From CAZIUL01 sp964542475 (GTDB lineage: Bacteria > Planctomycetota > B15-G4 > CAYZWU01): 64,000 nucleotides of DNA. Location: assembly GCA_964542475.1 (NCBI GenBank), contig CAZIUL010000007.1:62001-126000 (forward strand). The letters run 5' to 3'. The position numbers and the translations under genes were made by a program. The notes beneath the pieces are model-generated. The model was not told the origin of the DNA and ran no database searches. It saw only the letters and a program-made list of their open reading frames with translations. Of the stretch, positions 11,598-20,561 are shown piece by piece (the first letter of the stretch is position 1; each line of letters opens with the position of its first letter).

Positions 11598-13445
11598 ATG
11601 ACCAAGCCCCAATCCATCTTCGAAATGATCGTGGACCTGATCGAAAAAGCCGTTCGCACCGAGTTCGATGCGGGCATCGAGGGCCCCATCCAGCTCGCCG
11701 CGCCTCCGGAGCAGGAGCTCGGTGACTTCGCGTTCGCCTGCTTCCCTCTTGCCAGGACACTCCGCATGCCTCCGGCCGGCATCGCGTCCAGGCTCGCACC
11801 CGTGCTCAGCCGGGACGATCTTTTTGAAACAGTCCGGGCTGCCGGGCCGTACATCAACTTCGATGTGAAGAAAGGGCTGCTGGCAAGGATCACCCTGGAA
11901 AGCCTGCTGAATGATCCCGACAGGTTCATGCGAGTCGATACAGGGCAGGGAAAAACGGTCTTGATCGAGTACTCAGCACCCAACACGAACAAGCCGCAGC
12001 ACCTCGGTCACGTGCGCAACAACGTGCTCGGGATCAGCATCGTGAACATCCTGGAGGCTGCCGGGTTCAAGGTATATCCGGTGAACCTTGTGAACGACCG
12101 CGGTGCCCACATCTGCAAGTCCATGCTCGCATACGAGATGTTCGGAAACGAAAAGACCCCGGAGGACGCTAATGTCAAGGGTGACCATTTTGTGGGCGGG
12201 TTTTATGTGCGCTACGACCGGGAAGAAGAGGCTGAGCGGCAGGAATGGCTAAAGGCCCGGCCAACCGGGCAGGAGCAGCCTGACAGCCGTGACGTTGACA
12301 TGGATGCCGCTTTTCTGGGCGAGTCGAAGCTCTACTCGCGGGTGCAGGAGATGCTCAAAAAGTGGGAGAACAAAGACGAGAAGGTGCGCGCGCTCTGGAA
12401 AAAGATGAACTCCTGGGTGCTCGACGGGTTCGACTCGACATACAAGCGCTTGGGCTGCCGTTTCGAAAAGGTCTACTTCGAAAGCGACACCTACACCATA
12501 GGAAAAGAACTGGTAAAAGAAGGGCTCGACAGGGGGATCTTCTTCAAAAAAGATGACGGCTCGGTCTGGGTGGACCTTGATGACCAAGGACTCGACAGCA
12601 AGCTGCTCCTTCGGAAAGACGGAACCTCGGTCTACATCACCCAGGATCTCGGCACCACGAAGCTGAAGTTCGACGACTACAACGCGGACCAGGCCCTGTG
12701 GGTCGTTGCGGACGAGCAGATATACCACTTCAAGATGCTGTTCGCCGTGCTGATGAAACTCGGATTTCAATGGGCGAGGCGCTGTCATCACCTGGCATAC
12801 GGCATGGTGGATCTGCCCGAAGGCAAGATGAAATCCCGCAAGGGCACGGTTGTGGATGCCGACGACCTCATGGACGAGCTTCTCGAAATGGAAAAGGAAG
12901 AGATCCGAAGCCGGGATCTTGGTCTCTCTGACTCCGAGCTTGAAAAAACCGCGGAGATTCTCGCCCAGGGTGCCCTGAAGTTCTTCATCCTGAAGTTCAC
13001 TCCGAAAACACGAATGACCTTCAATCCCTCGGAATCGATTTCTCCGGAAGGGTTCACCGGACCGTATGTGCAGTACGCTCACGTGCGGATAAGAAGCATT
13101 TTCAGGAAAGCGCGGAGGGATATGTACGCGTCCCATATCGGCCCCGATCAGCTTGGAGAAACCGTCGAAAAGCTGGTCCTCCCCGAGGAGGCAGCAGTGG
13201 TCCGCCGGCTGTGCGGATTCCCGGAAGAGGTGCAAACAGCCGCGCAAAACCACAACCCCTCAAGGCTTTGCACTTACCTTTTCGAGCTCTCAAGGGAGTA
13301 CAACCGTTTTTACCACAACCTCCCCGTGCTCGGAGCCGCAGAAGAGCCGCTGAAGGACGCGAGGCTCGAGCTGTCAAGGGCCGTGGCCCTCGTGATCGAG
13401 CGAGGCCTTTCCCTGCTCGGCATTGCAGTGCCGGAGCGAATGTGA
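11598..13445 (+). CDS. argS: arginine--tRNA ligase
   Basis: 615 residues. An N-terminal Add-1 domain (about 1-105) recognises the tRNA D-loop. The HIGH motif is NKPQHLGHVRNN, following IEYSAPN. The KMSKS region reads GKMKSRKGTVVDADDL, a common ArgRS variant. The DALR anticodon-binding domain closes the protein (YVQYAHVRIRSI through YNRFYHNLPVL). It charges tRNA-Arg in the cytoplasm. It follows the formiminotransferase by 26 bp, so the two are likely one transcript. Ends in UGA. Confidence 0.95.
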   Translation: MTKPQSIFEMIVDLIEKAVRTEFDAGIEGPIQLAAPPEQELGDFAFACFPLARTLRMPPAGIASRLAPVLSRDDLFETVRAAGPYINFDVKKGLLARITLESLLNDPDRFMRVDTGQGKTVLIEYSAPNTNKPQHLGHVRNNVLGISIVNILEAAGFKVYPVNLVNDRGAHICKSMLAYEMFGNEKTPEDANVKGDHFVGGFYVRYDREEEAERQEWLKARPTGQEQPDSRDVDMDAAFLGESKLYSRVQEMLKKWENKDEKVRALWKKMNSWVLDGFDSTYKRLGCRFEKVYFESDTYTIGKELVKEGLDRGIFFKKDDGSVWVDLDDQGLDSKLLLRKDGTSVYITQDLGTTKLKFDDYNADQALWVVADEQIYHFKMLFAVLMKLGFQWARRCHHLAYGMVDLPEGKMKSRKGTVVDADDLMDELLEMEKEEIRSRDLGLSDSELEKTAEILAQGALKFFILKFTPKTRMTFNPSESISPEGFTGPYVQYAHVRIRSIFRKARRDMYASHIGPDQLGETVEKLVLPEEAAVVRRLCGFPEEVQTAAQNHNPSRLCTYLFELSREYNRFYHNLPVLGAAEEPLKDARLELSRAVALVIERGLSLLGIAVPERM

Positions 13446-13496
13446 AGGGGAGGTAGCCCCCACGCGATCAATGTAAACATTCCGTTACCATGTAGA

Positions 13497-13514
13497 GGCG
13501 GTTCGCGAACCGCC
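13497..13514. repeat. perfect 18-bp palindrome after argS
   Basis: GGCGGTTCGCGAACCGCC is its own reverse complement. A second GC-rich inverted repeat (GGGCAA with TTGCCC) follows at about 13535-13555. No T-run follows, so it is a weak terminator candidate; it may be an intergenic repeat. The remaining bases up to 13694 show no gene, only AAGGAG before the CBS gene. Confidence 0.5.
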
Positions 13515-13694
13515 CGCCCCGATTCCAAACCGTAGGGCAACCGCGGGGCATTGCCCGCGCCTTCTTTATACTGGAACTTGACAAAAGACACTGATCTTTG
13601 GACAGTGATCCCATAGCAACAGCCTGCCGCACGAAAAAAGAGCCTCGGGCTGATTGCCAGGGCTGTTAAAAAGGACTTCTTAAGGAGAAAACCG

Positions 13695-14186
13695 ATGAAA
13701 CCTCTGACGGTGACGGCAAAGGACATAATGAATCCTGAGGTGATTACCGTGAAGAAGGAGATGACCGTACACGAGCTTGCCTGTTTTTTTGCGGACAAGA
13801 TGATTTCAGGCGCGCCTGTGGTGGACGGCTCAGGCAGGCTGATCGGCGTGGTTTCTGTCACAGACATAGTAAGAAGCGACAGCAGGCGCGCCAGCATCGT
13901 AAAAAACAAGATTATGCCTGGTTTCTACCTTCGGGGCTGGGAAGACAAGCTGGACCAGGAGGAGATAAAGAATTTCCATGTGGAGGTGGACGACGGGGTG
14001 AGCGTAGGCGATATCATGACACATACCATCTTTGAGGTCGACGAAGAGACGGTGATCAGCGAGATGGCGGATCTCATGATCGATAAACGCGTACACAGGC
14101 TGGTCGTTACACATGAGGGGAAGGTCAAAGGCATTGTCACGGCATTCGACATGCTGAAGACAATCCGAGAGTTCACGGGAAAGTAA
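13695..14186 (+). CDS. CBS-domain-pair protein
   Basis: 163 residues consisting of two CBS motifs and nothing else. The first (about 8-60) reads TAKDIMNPEVITVKKEMTV through GVVSVTDIV; the second (about 100-158) reads VGDIMTHTIFEVDEETVI through GIVTAFDML. CBS pairs bind adenosyl ligands such as AMP, ATP or SAM and usually regulate a partner. The insert between them (KNKIMPGFYLRGWEDKLDQE) is longer than in minimal forms. AAGGAG lies seven bases before the ATG. No obvious partner adjoins it. The stop codon TAA runs straight into a GTAAGGGCAACCCC repeat. Confidence 0.85.
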   Translation: MKPLTVTAKDIMNPEVITVKKEMTVHELACFFADKMISGAPVVDGSGRLIGVVSVTDIVRSDSRRASIVKNKIMPGFYLRGWEDKLDQEEIKNFHVEVDDGVSVGDIMTHTIFEVDEETVISEMADLMIDKRVHRLVVTHEGKVKGIVTAFDMLKTIREFTGK

Positions 14187-14300
14187 GGGCAACCCCTCGT
14201 GGCTGCCCTCCGGTTCATGTGAAACGACAGTGTTCTGTGTTAAGGGAAGACAAGAGGGGGCATGGAGAGCGTCGCTTTGTCGGCGCCGCAACCGAACATC
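14182..14300 (+). repeat. intergenic region with degenerate copies of both repeat families
   Basis: 14182-14212 is a GTAAGGGCAACC repeat overlapping the CBS gene stop. 14275-14296 is a degraded left arm of the 88-bp family (GTCGCTTTGTCGGCGCC). The rest of 14187-14393 shows no gene. Confidence 0.5.
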
Positions 14301-14393
14301 TGAAAAGACAGAGTTCAGGGTTCAGGGTAAGGACACAAGATCGCTTCGCAATCGAAAAAAGGTGATGCAAAACTCAGGTATAGGGAAACTCTC

Positions 14394-16529
14394 ATGTCCA
14401 GAACCAAGTCGCACATCCACATCGTTTACGCTCTCTTTTGCCTGTTAGTCGCTGCAACCGGGCTTTTTGTCGGCTGTGCTCACACGCTCAGATATCCGGA
14501 AGCGCCCAGAGGAGACGTTACCGACTGTTATCACGGTACAGAGGTGCCGGACCCTTTTCGCTGGTTGGAGGATCCTGACTCGGCTGAAACCAGGGCGTGG
14601 ATCGATGCGCAGGTCAAGCTCGCCTTTCCCTGGCTCCATGAGACGCCTGAGCGCGAAGGGATCAAAAAACGCCTCACCGAGCTCTGGAACTACGAAAAGT
14701 ACGGGACACCGTTTGTGGAAGGCGGACGCTACTTCTTCTCGAAGAACGACGGGCTGCAGAACCACAGCGTGTATTACTGGACCGATTCGCTCGATGACGA
14801 GCCAAAGGTGCTCATCGACCCGAACAAGCTGTCCGAGGACGGTACAGTGTCCCTTGGGGGGGTTTCGATCAGCAGGGACGGAAAGTACCTGGCGTACGGC
14901 CTTTCTTCAGGCGGGTCCGACTGGCGCAAGTGGTACGTGCGCGAGATTGACACCGGACGCGATCTCGACGATTGTCTCGAATGGATCAAGTTCTCGGGCG
15001 CCTCGTGGAACGATAGCAGCAGCGGCTTCTACTACTCCAGGTACGAAGAGCCCGAGGAGGGTGAAAAGCATCAGCAGGCGAACTACAACCAGAAGGTGTA
15101 CTTCCACAAAATCAACACGCCCCAGTCAGAGGACGTGCTCGTCTACGAGAGACCGGAACACAAGGACCGGACCCTGCGCGCGAGAGTGACCGATGACGGC
15201 GAATACCTGATCATCTCAATCGGCAAGGGCACGGAGCGAAAGAACCTCATCTCCTACAAGAAGCTCGACACCCCTGAAAGCCCGGTCATAGAACTCATCG
15301 GCGAGTTCGAGGCATCGTTCGGGTTCGTGGATAACAACGGCCCTGTTTTCTGGTTCAAAACAGATCTCGACGCGCCGATGAGCCGTGTGATCGCCATCGA
15401 CACAAGCCGCGAAAACGGAAAAAACCGGCGCACCGTGATCGCCGAACAGAAGGAAACGCTTCGCCGAGTGAACATCGTCAACAACACCTTCATCACTTCT
15501 TACCTGAAGGATGCGCATTCGCTCGTGAAGCTGTTCGACATCCACGGAAAGCTTATCGGGGAAATCGATCTGCCGGGTCTGGGCAGGGCTTCCGGATTCG
15601 GCGGAAAGAGGCTCGATAAGGAAACCTTCTACAGATTCTCCACCTTCGATGACCCGGGAACCATCTATCGCCTGGACATGGAAACAGGAAAAAGATCGGT
15701 CTTCCGCAGGCCGAAGGTGGCCTTCGACCTTGACCGCATCGTCACAAAGCAGGTCTTCTACAAGAGCAAGGACGGTACCCGCGTCCCGATGTTCATTGTG
15801 CATTTGAAGGGGCTGGAGCTCAACAGCGAAAACCCAACGATCCTGTGCGGATACGGCGGATTCAACATCTCCCAGCTCCCCTCATTTTCCACGAACACGC
15901 TTGTCTGGATGGAGATGGGAGGCGTCCATGTCATGGCGAACATCCGGGGCGGCGGCGAATACGGCGAGAAGTGGCACCAGGCAGGCATGAAACTGAACAA
16001 GCAGAACTGCTTCGACGACTTCATCGCTGCTGCTGAATGGCTCATCGAGAAGGGATATACCAGCACGGACAAGCTGGCCATCAAGGGCGGAAGCAACGGC
16101 GGCCTGCTGGTCGGCGCCTGCATGACCCAGCGGCCGGATCTTTTCGGCGCCTGCCTGCCATCCAGGGGTGTTCTCGACATGCTCAGGTTCAACAGGTTCA
16201 CCATCGGGTGGGCCTGGGTTTCAGACTACGGTTCGCCGGAGGACCCCGAGGAGTTCGAGGCGCTTCACGCCTACTCGCCCTATCACAACATCCACCCGGG
16301 AATCGTTTACCCGGCAACGCTTATCACCACGGCTGACCACGACGACCGTGTTGTGCCTGGACACAGCTTCAAGTTCACCGCGTGCTTGCAAGAGGCCCAG
16401 GCCGGTGACGCGCCCATCCTGATCCGCATCGAAACCAAGGCCGGCCACGGCGCCGGCACTCCAACGACCAAGCGGATCGATGAAGCCGCGGATATCTTCG
16501 CCTTTCTTGTACGCGTTCTCGAAATGTAG
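14394..16529 (+). CDS. prolyl oligopeptidase (family S9A), predicted lipoprotein
   Basis: 711 residues. A lipoprotein signal ends LFVGC, with Cys28 as the lipidation site, so the enzyme should sit outside the cytoplasm. The N-terminal half is the seven-bladed propeller that gates the active site. The C-terminal alpha/beta-hydrolase domain carries Ser567 in GGSNGGLLVGA, the acid in TADHDDRVVP (about 650) and His685 in KAGHGAGTP. Family S9A cleaves short peptides after proline. The last ten codons and the TAG stop lie in sequence that recurs at 4408-4445, so the C-terminal tail may be repeat-derived. Confidence 0.93.
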   Translation: MSRTKSHIHIVYALFCLLVAATGLFVGCAHTLRYPEAPRGDVTDCYHGTEVPDPFRWLEDPDSAETRAWIDAQVKLAFPWLHETPEREGIKKRLTELWNYEKYGTPFVEGGRYFFSKNDGLQNHSVYYWTDSLDDEPKVLIDPNKLSEDGTVSLGGVSISRDGKYLAYGLSSGGSDWRKWYVREIDTGRDLDDCLEWIKFSGASWNDSSSGFYYSRYEEPEEGEKHQQANYNQKVYFHKINTPQSEDVLVYERPEHKDRTLRARVTDDGEYLIISIGKGTERKNLISYKKLDTPESPVIELIGEFEASFGFVDNNGPVFWFKTDLDAPMSRVIAIDTSRENGKNRRTVIAEQKETLRRVNIVNNTFITSYLKDAHSLVKLFDIHGKLIGEIDLPGLGRASGFGGKRLDKETFYRFSTFDDPGTIYRLDMETGKRSVFRRPKVAFDLDRIVTKQVFYKSKDGTRVPMFIVHLKGLELNSENPTILCGYGGFNISQLPSFSTNTLVWMEMGGVHVMANIRGGGEYGEKWHQAGMKLNKQNCFDDFIAAAEWLIEKGYTSTDKLAIKGGSNGGLLVGACMTQRPDLFGACLPSRGVLDMLRFNRFTIGWAWVSDYGSPEDPEEFEALHAYSPYHNIHPGIVYPATLITTADHDDRVVPGHSFKFTACLQEAQAGDAPILIRIETKAGHGAGTPTTKRIDEAADIFAFLVRVLEM

Positions 16530-16553
16530 GGGCAACCCCCTGTGTGGTTGACA
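16500..16553 (+). repeat. GTAGGGGCAACC repeat spanning the end of the S9A gene
   Basis: From GCCTTTCTTG through ATGTAGGGGCAACCCCCTG this matches 4408-4452 with about four differences over about 47 bases. Here it is coding up to the stop; there it is intergenic. Confidence 0.7.
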
Positions 16554-16559
16554 TCCGGT

Positions 16560-16827
16560 GCGGGATGGAGGGCGTCGCTCCGTCGGTGCAGCAACCGAAC
16601 CTACACCGAACGAAAACGGCCTGGAGGGTCGGGGTCCTTCCCGACCGGAAAAGAAGAGGCGGCAACAGAGTGCCGCCCTCCAGATGAAACGGCACATACC
16701 GCATGAACAATGGAGGGCGCCGCTTTGTCGGCGCCGGAAAAGAAGAGGCGGCAACAGAGTGCCGCCCTCCAGATGAAACGGCACATACCGCATGAACAAT
16801 GGAGGGCGCCGCTCCGTCGGCGCCGCC
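16560..16827 (+). repeat. 88-bp-family palindromic repeat cluster
   Basis: Full 61-bp cores at 16622-16682 and 16711-16771, start of a third at 16800, and a degraded left arm at about 16564. The 16622 copy has a different first hairpin, GGTCGGG paired with CCCGACC, instead of GGCGCCG with CGGCGCC; both are fully paired. The cluster fills the gap between convergent genes (16530-16843); nothing else is seen there. Confidence 0.9.
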
Positions 16828-16843
16828 TCCCTCTGAAAAACGC

Positions 16844-18187
16844 CTACGGCAAGAACTCGATCTCGGCCGCGTTCGACACGTAGTCATAGGGCCCGTACAA
16901 CAGGAAGGCAAAACGCATTGGAACACCGATCGCATTGGGGGACAGTGGTCCCAGCGTGTTGAACTGTGCTGTTGCCGACCCTTTCGAGTCAAGGGTTCCC
17001 TGGAAATCGATAAAGGCCGGTGTGTTTGCCATCCCAAAGATCAAGGTTGTGACAAAATCCCAGTTCAGAGGGAAAACCTTGCCGCTCGGAAGAGTAAAAC
17101 CCGGATCGGTTCCGGTGACGTTTCCAAGAAGAAAGTAGTTCCTGTTCGGGTGGTCCCTGCCCAGACCGAGAGAGAAATCTATTGTGCCGCCGGTGGAAAC
17201 ATGGATCCGGTTGTTTTCGAGAGAAAGCGGCCCCACCGCCTCGAAATAGCGCACATAGCCTTCCGGGCTGTTGTCGAAGTTCCGGTTGCCCACAAGCAGA
17301 TCCTGCACACCGTCGTTGTTCCAGTCCGCTACATCCAGGCGCGCGTAGTAGACCACGTCGATTATGCTTCCTCCGGCCTTGAGCTTCATACTTCCGTTGA
17401 ACAGCGGCGAGACATCAGTGCCTGTGTTTTCCCAGTAGTTCACATTCCCGTTGTAATCGCCGCACAGGAGGTCCCTCTTGCCGTCCCGGTTCCAGTCAAC
17501 CATTACCGGGCTTGCTTCGTTCCCGGTGGTAAGAGTGGACACGCCATCCTGCAGCCAGACGGCTCTGTTGAACACCGGCGTGGAAGTCGGGCTCACGTTA
17601 ATGAGCAGGTGCACCTTGCCGCCATCTTCTCCCACTAGCAGGTCGACCTTGCCGTCCTTGTTCCAATCCACGAAAAAAATGTGGGAATTGAGCCCGCAGT
17701 CGTAGTTGACCGCTCCCAGCCTCAGGAAGGTGTATCCGTTGAACTGGGGATCGTCATCCGTGTTTGTGTTCAGGTAGATGCGAATGGTTCCGTTCCGTTC
17801 GCCCACGATAAGATCCTTCTTTCCGTCTCCGTTATAGTCCACGACACGTGGACAAGAACCGAAACATCAGGAGTACGATGTGGTAATGGTAACTCCACCG
17901 GATTTAAGCTTGACTCCTGCCGGGAACTCTGGATTGAGATCCGTGCCGTTGTTCAGGAAAAGAGTGATGTGACCATAACCGAAACACCCGACAAGCAGGT
18001 CTTTCGCCCCGTCATTGTTCCAGTCCACAACCTCCGGGGTCGCGTGCCTGTCCACCAGGTAGGGCGATCCATTGGCTTCGATGATGACCGCGCTCTTCAG
18101 CTCAGGCATCGCTCCATGCGCCGGCCCGGCCATGAAAGCCGACACCAGGAGCACCAGGGGTAAAACAAAAAACACCGCTTTTCTCAT
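16844..18187 (-). CDS. secreted FG-GAP/VCBS repeat protein with in-frame UGA (predicted selenocysteine 107)
   Basis: Start ATG at 18187 with GGAGG seven bases upstream; the signal peptide ends about residue 24 (MAGPAHGAM). Read through one UGA (17867-17869), the frame gives 447 residues. Calcium-loop blades occur on both sides: VVDWNNDGAKDLLVG before, then VVDYNGDGKKDLIVG, VDWNKDGKVDLLVG, VDWNRDGKRDLLCG and ADWNNDGVQDLLVG after. The UGA lies in the inter-blade linker, context SYS-U-CFGSCPR. No frameshift is needed: both halves share one frame. A hairpin that fits a bacterial SECIS follows (17837-17853). Alternatives are a nonsense mutation or sequencing error. The C-terminal about 130 residues form another beta domain. 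Function unknown; exported propeller. Confidence 0.75.
17837..17869 (-). promoter_or_regulatory. candidate bacterial SECIS element at in-frame UGA
   Basis: On the minus strand: UGA (17869-17867), 13-nt spacer, stem GTCCACG (17853-17847), loop TGT, stem CGTGGAC (17843-17837). The seven pairs are all Watson-Crick. The loop starts 20 nt after the UGA and has G at its second position, matching the general bacterial SECIS description (loop 16-37 nt away, short loop with an early G). Confidence 0.55.
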
Positions 18188-18372
18188 GACAACCTCCAGG
18201 ATCTCAATGTACTTTATACACACAACACGGGCTTGTTTATCGCCTCTCCAGTATCAGATCGGCAGATGAGAAGGGTTGGTTTAGCTGATGATATTTTACA
18301 CGATCCCATGAAAAACGGAACGTTGAAAACAACAAATATCTTGCATGGATGTCAGGAAGAAGTGTTCGGTGT

Positions 18373-20436
18373 TCAATCTTCACCCCTCCCCTCCCCCGCT
18401 ATCCTCGATCCCTTCCGCCAAGGCCTGCGCTTTTTATACGACCCGATCCTCTCCCGTATTCCCTCCTCGAGCCCGGCAATACCTGACCGCGCCGCAAGAT
18501 CCGCAGCCTTTTTTGCGGTCTCGACCGCCTCGTCAAACCTGCCGGCAGCCGCGTATGCGGCAGCCAGCGTGTCAAGGATGCGCGCATCCCCGTGCCCCGT
18601 CATCCGGCTGACAGCAAGCGCCAGCCTCACCGCCTCGTTCGCTTCCGCACGGTTCGTGCCTGGGCGCGTGGCAAGGGTCCAGGCCAGGTTGTCCATGGCT
18701 TGGAAAGAGCCCGCCGGGTCGAGCCGGATCGCTTCCCGGAAATGAAACACGGCTTCGTCGGTCCTGCCGGCGCCGGTCAGGGCGATCCCGAGGTTGTTGT
18801 GGGTGTTCGCGTGGTCCGGATCGATGTCGAGGGCTGCGCGGTAAGCCTTGACAGCGCCTCCTCGGTCCCCCTTTTTGAGCAACGTGTTGGCCAGGTTGTA
18901 AATCGCGCGTGCATCGCCTGGATCCAGCTCGACAGCCCTTTTCAAAAAGCTCTCCGCCTCGTCCATCCTGCCCCTTGCCGACAGCGCCACACCCATGTTC
19001 ACGTGTGCATCCTGGTACTCGGGAGCGATCCGGATCGCTTCCTCGAAATGGTAAAACGCCTCATCATGCCTGCCGTCAGTCTCCAACGCGATTCCGAGGT
19101 TGTTGTGAGCTATGAAGTTTTCATTGGTGTTATCAAGGCAGTTCTCAAAAAGCACAGTGCTGTTCTTCCAGTACCCGACCTGTTTCCCGGCGCTGAATCC
19201 GAGCGCGCAAAGAGCTGTTGCGGCGAACACGACCAGCGGGATCCTGGCGCGCTTGAGGGCCGCTGCGAAGCTAGCAACGATCCAGGCAATTGCAACGAAA
19301 AGCCCGATCATGGGGACATAGGTGTACCTGTCAGCCATTGCCTGGCGCCCCACCTGAACGAGCCCGATCACAGGCACGAGGGTACCGAGATACCATAACC
19401 AACCGGTCAGGATGTACGGCCTGCGCCTCCACATGAAAACAGCGCTCGCGGTCACGCATGCCAGCAACACAGCCGAAACGATCCACTTCCACGCATCGAT
19501 GGAAGCTCCCTGATGGGGATAGTACACGCAAAGCCGCCTCGGCAGAAACATGTCAACCGCGTACTGCGCATAGGAACAAAAAGCGTTTGTCAGGCGCTGA
19601 ATAAACGGGAAGATTTCGGACGATTTCACTGCCCCGCCGCTTTTTTGAACAGTATAGGTAATCACGCATGAAACGGCCGAGAGCGCGAAAAACGGAACCT
19701 TCTCCAGCAACAGGTAAGGCAGCCTCGAAAACGAAAACTCCGCGTTGCGCACAGGCGGCGGCGAACGGCTGCTTCTGTTTTTCGAAGTACGGCTGTCAGG
19801 CCGCGTCCTTCCGAGCGGCCAGAAATCCAGAAGAAGCAGCAGAAAAGGCAGGGTCACGAGCATCGGCTTGGCCATCAGGCCGAGCGCAAAGAACAGCAGG
19901 CAGAACAGGTGCCTTCCTATACCAGGGCGTTCGGTATAGCGCAGGTAAGCCTGCAGGGCCAGCAGCATGAACAGCGTGCTCAGGAGGTCCTTGCGCTCAG
20001 CGACCCATGCCACGGATTCAACATGAAGCGGATGGATCGCAAACAGCGCGGCAACCAGGAAAGCCGGCCAGAACATCCCGGTCATCCCTTTGAGAACGAG
20101 AAGAAGCAGGAGCGCGTTTATGATGTGCAGCAGCAGCCCGGACAGATGATGTAAGCCCGCGTCCAGGCCGAAGAGCTCGCAGTCAGCCATGTGCGAAAGC
20201 CAGGTCAGAGGATGCCAGTTGGCCTCTTCCGTTGCGAAGAAAGCCCATGAGATGTTTTCAGGGCTGAGGCCTGTGCGCACGTGAATGTTCTTCGTCACGT
20301 AGCCGGGATCGTCGTAAAGAACAAAATCGTGACCGGACACCGGCCAATAAACCGCCACGGTCGCCGCAACCAGAAGAAAAACCGCTAGCATGCGAGCCGG
20401 GCTCAACAGAGCTCTGTTTTGAGAATGTGTATTCAT
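18373..20436 (-). CDS. GT-C-like membrane glycosyltransferase with C-terminal TPRs (TMTC-like)
   Basis: 687 residues. The N-terminal part has about ten hydrophobic segments and the signature FVLYDDPGYVTKN with NWHPLTWLSHMADCELFG in the first periplasmic loop, as in the TMTC/PMT-like group. From about residue 470 to 650 run TPR units (FIAHNNLGIALETDGRHDEA, AIRIAPEYQDAHVNMGVAL, VELDPGDARAIYNLANTL and more). The family transfers sugars from polyprenyl-phosphate donors to proteins or glycans in the membrane; the substrate is unknown. Divergent from the next gene, with about 125 bp between the starts. No clear ribosome site before the ATG at 20436. Confidence 0.8.
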   Translation of the reverse strand: MNTHSQNRALLSPARMLAVFLLVAATVAVYWPVSGHDFVLYDDPGYVTKNIHVRTGLSPENISWAFFATEEANWHPLTWLSHMADCELFGLDAGLHHLSGLLLHIINALLLLLVLKGMTGMFWPAFLVAALFAIHPLHVESVAWVAERKDLLSTLFMLLALQAYLRYTERPGIGRHLFCLLFFALGLMAKPMLVTLPFLLLLLDFWPLGRTRPDSRTSKNRSSRSPPPVRNAEFSFSRLPYLLLEKVPFFALSAVSCVITYTVQKSGGAVKSSEIFPFIQRLTNAFCSYAQYAVDMFLPRRLCVYYPHQGASIDAWKWIVSAVLLACVTASAVFMWRRRPYILTGWLWYLGTLVPVIGLVQVGRQAMADRYTYVPMIGLFVAIAWIVASFAAALKRARIPLVVFAATALCALGFSAGKQVGYWKNSTVLFENCLDNTNENFIAHNNLGIALETDGRHDEAFYHFEEAIRIAPEYQDAHVNMGVALSARGRMDEAESFLKRAVELDPGDARAIYNLANTLLKKGDRGGAVKAYRAALDIDPDHANTHNNLGIALTGAGRTDEAVFHFREAIRLDPAGSFQAMDNLAWTLATRPGTNRAEANEAVRLALAVSRMTGHGDARILDTLAAAYAAAGRFDEAVETAKKAADLAARSGIAGLEEGIRERIGSYKKRRPWRKGSRIAGEGRGED

Positions 20437-20561
20437 GCCATAATCGTATAGACCGGAACCCCGGCTATCAAGATCCGGTTCTGAATCGTGAGAAGGATAG
20501 GTGCAAAATTTTACCCGGTGAAAATTTTCTACGGGCTCGGTATATACGGTATACTTCCGTC

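Noticed and set aside
17837..17869. Frameshift as the cause of the split FG-GAP gene
   Set aside because: Both halves are in the same frame; only the UGA separates them. The same holds at 30864 and 42459.
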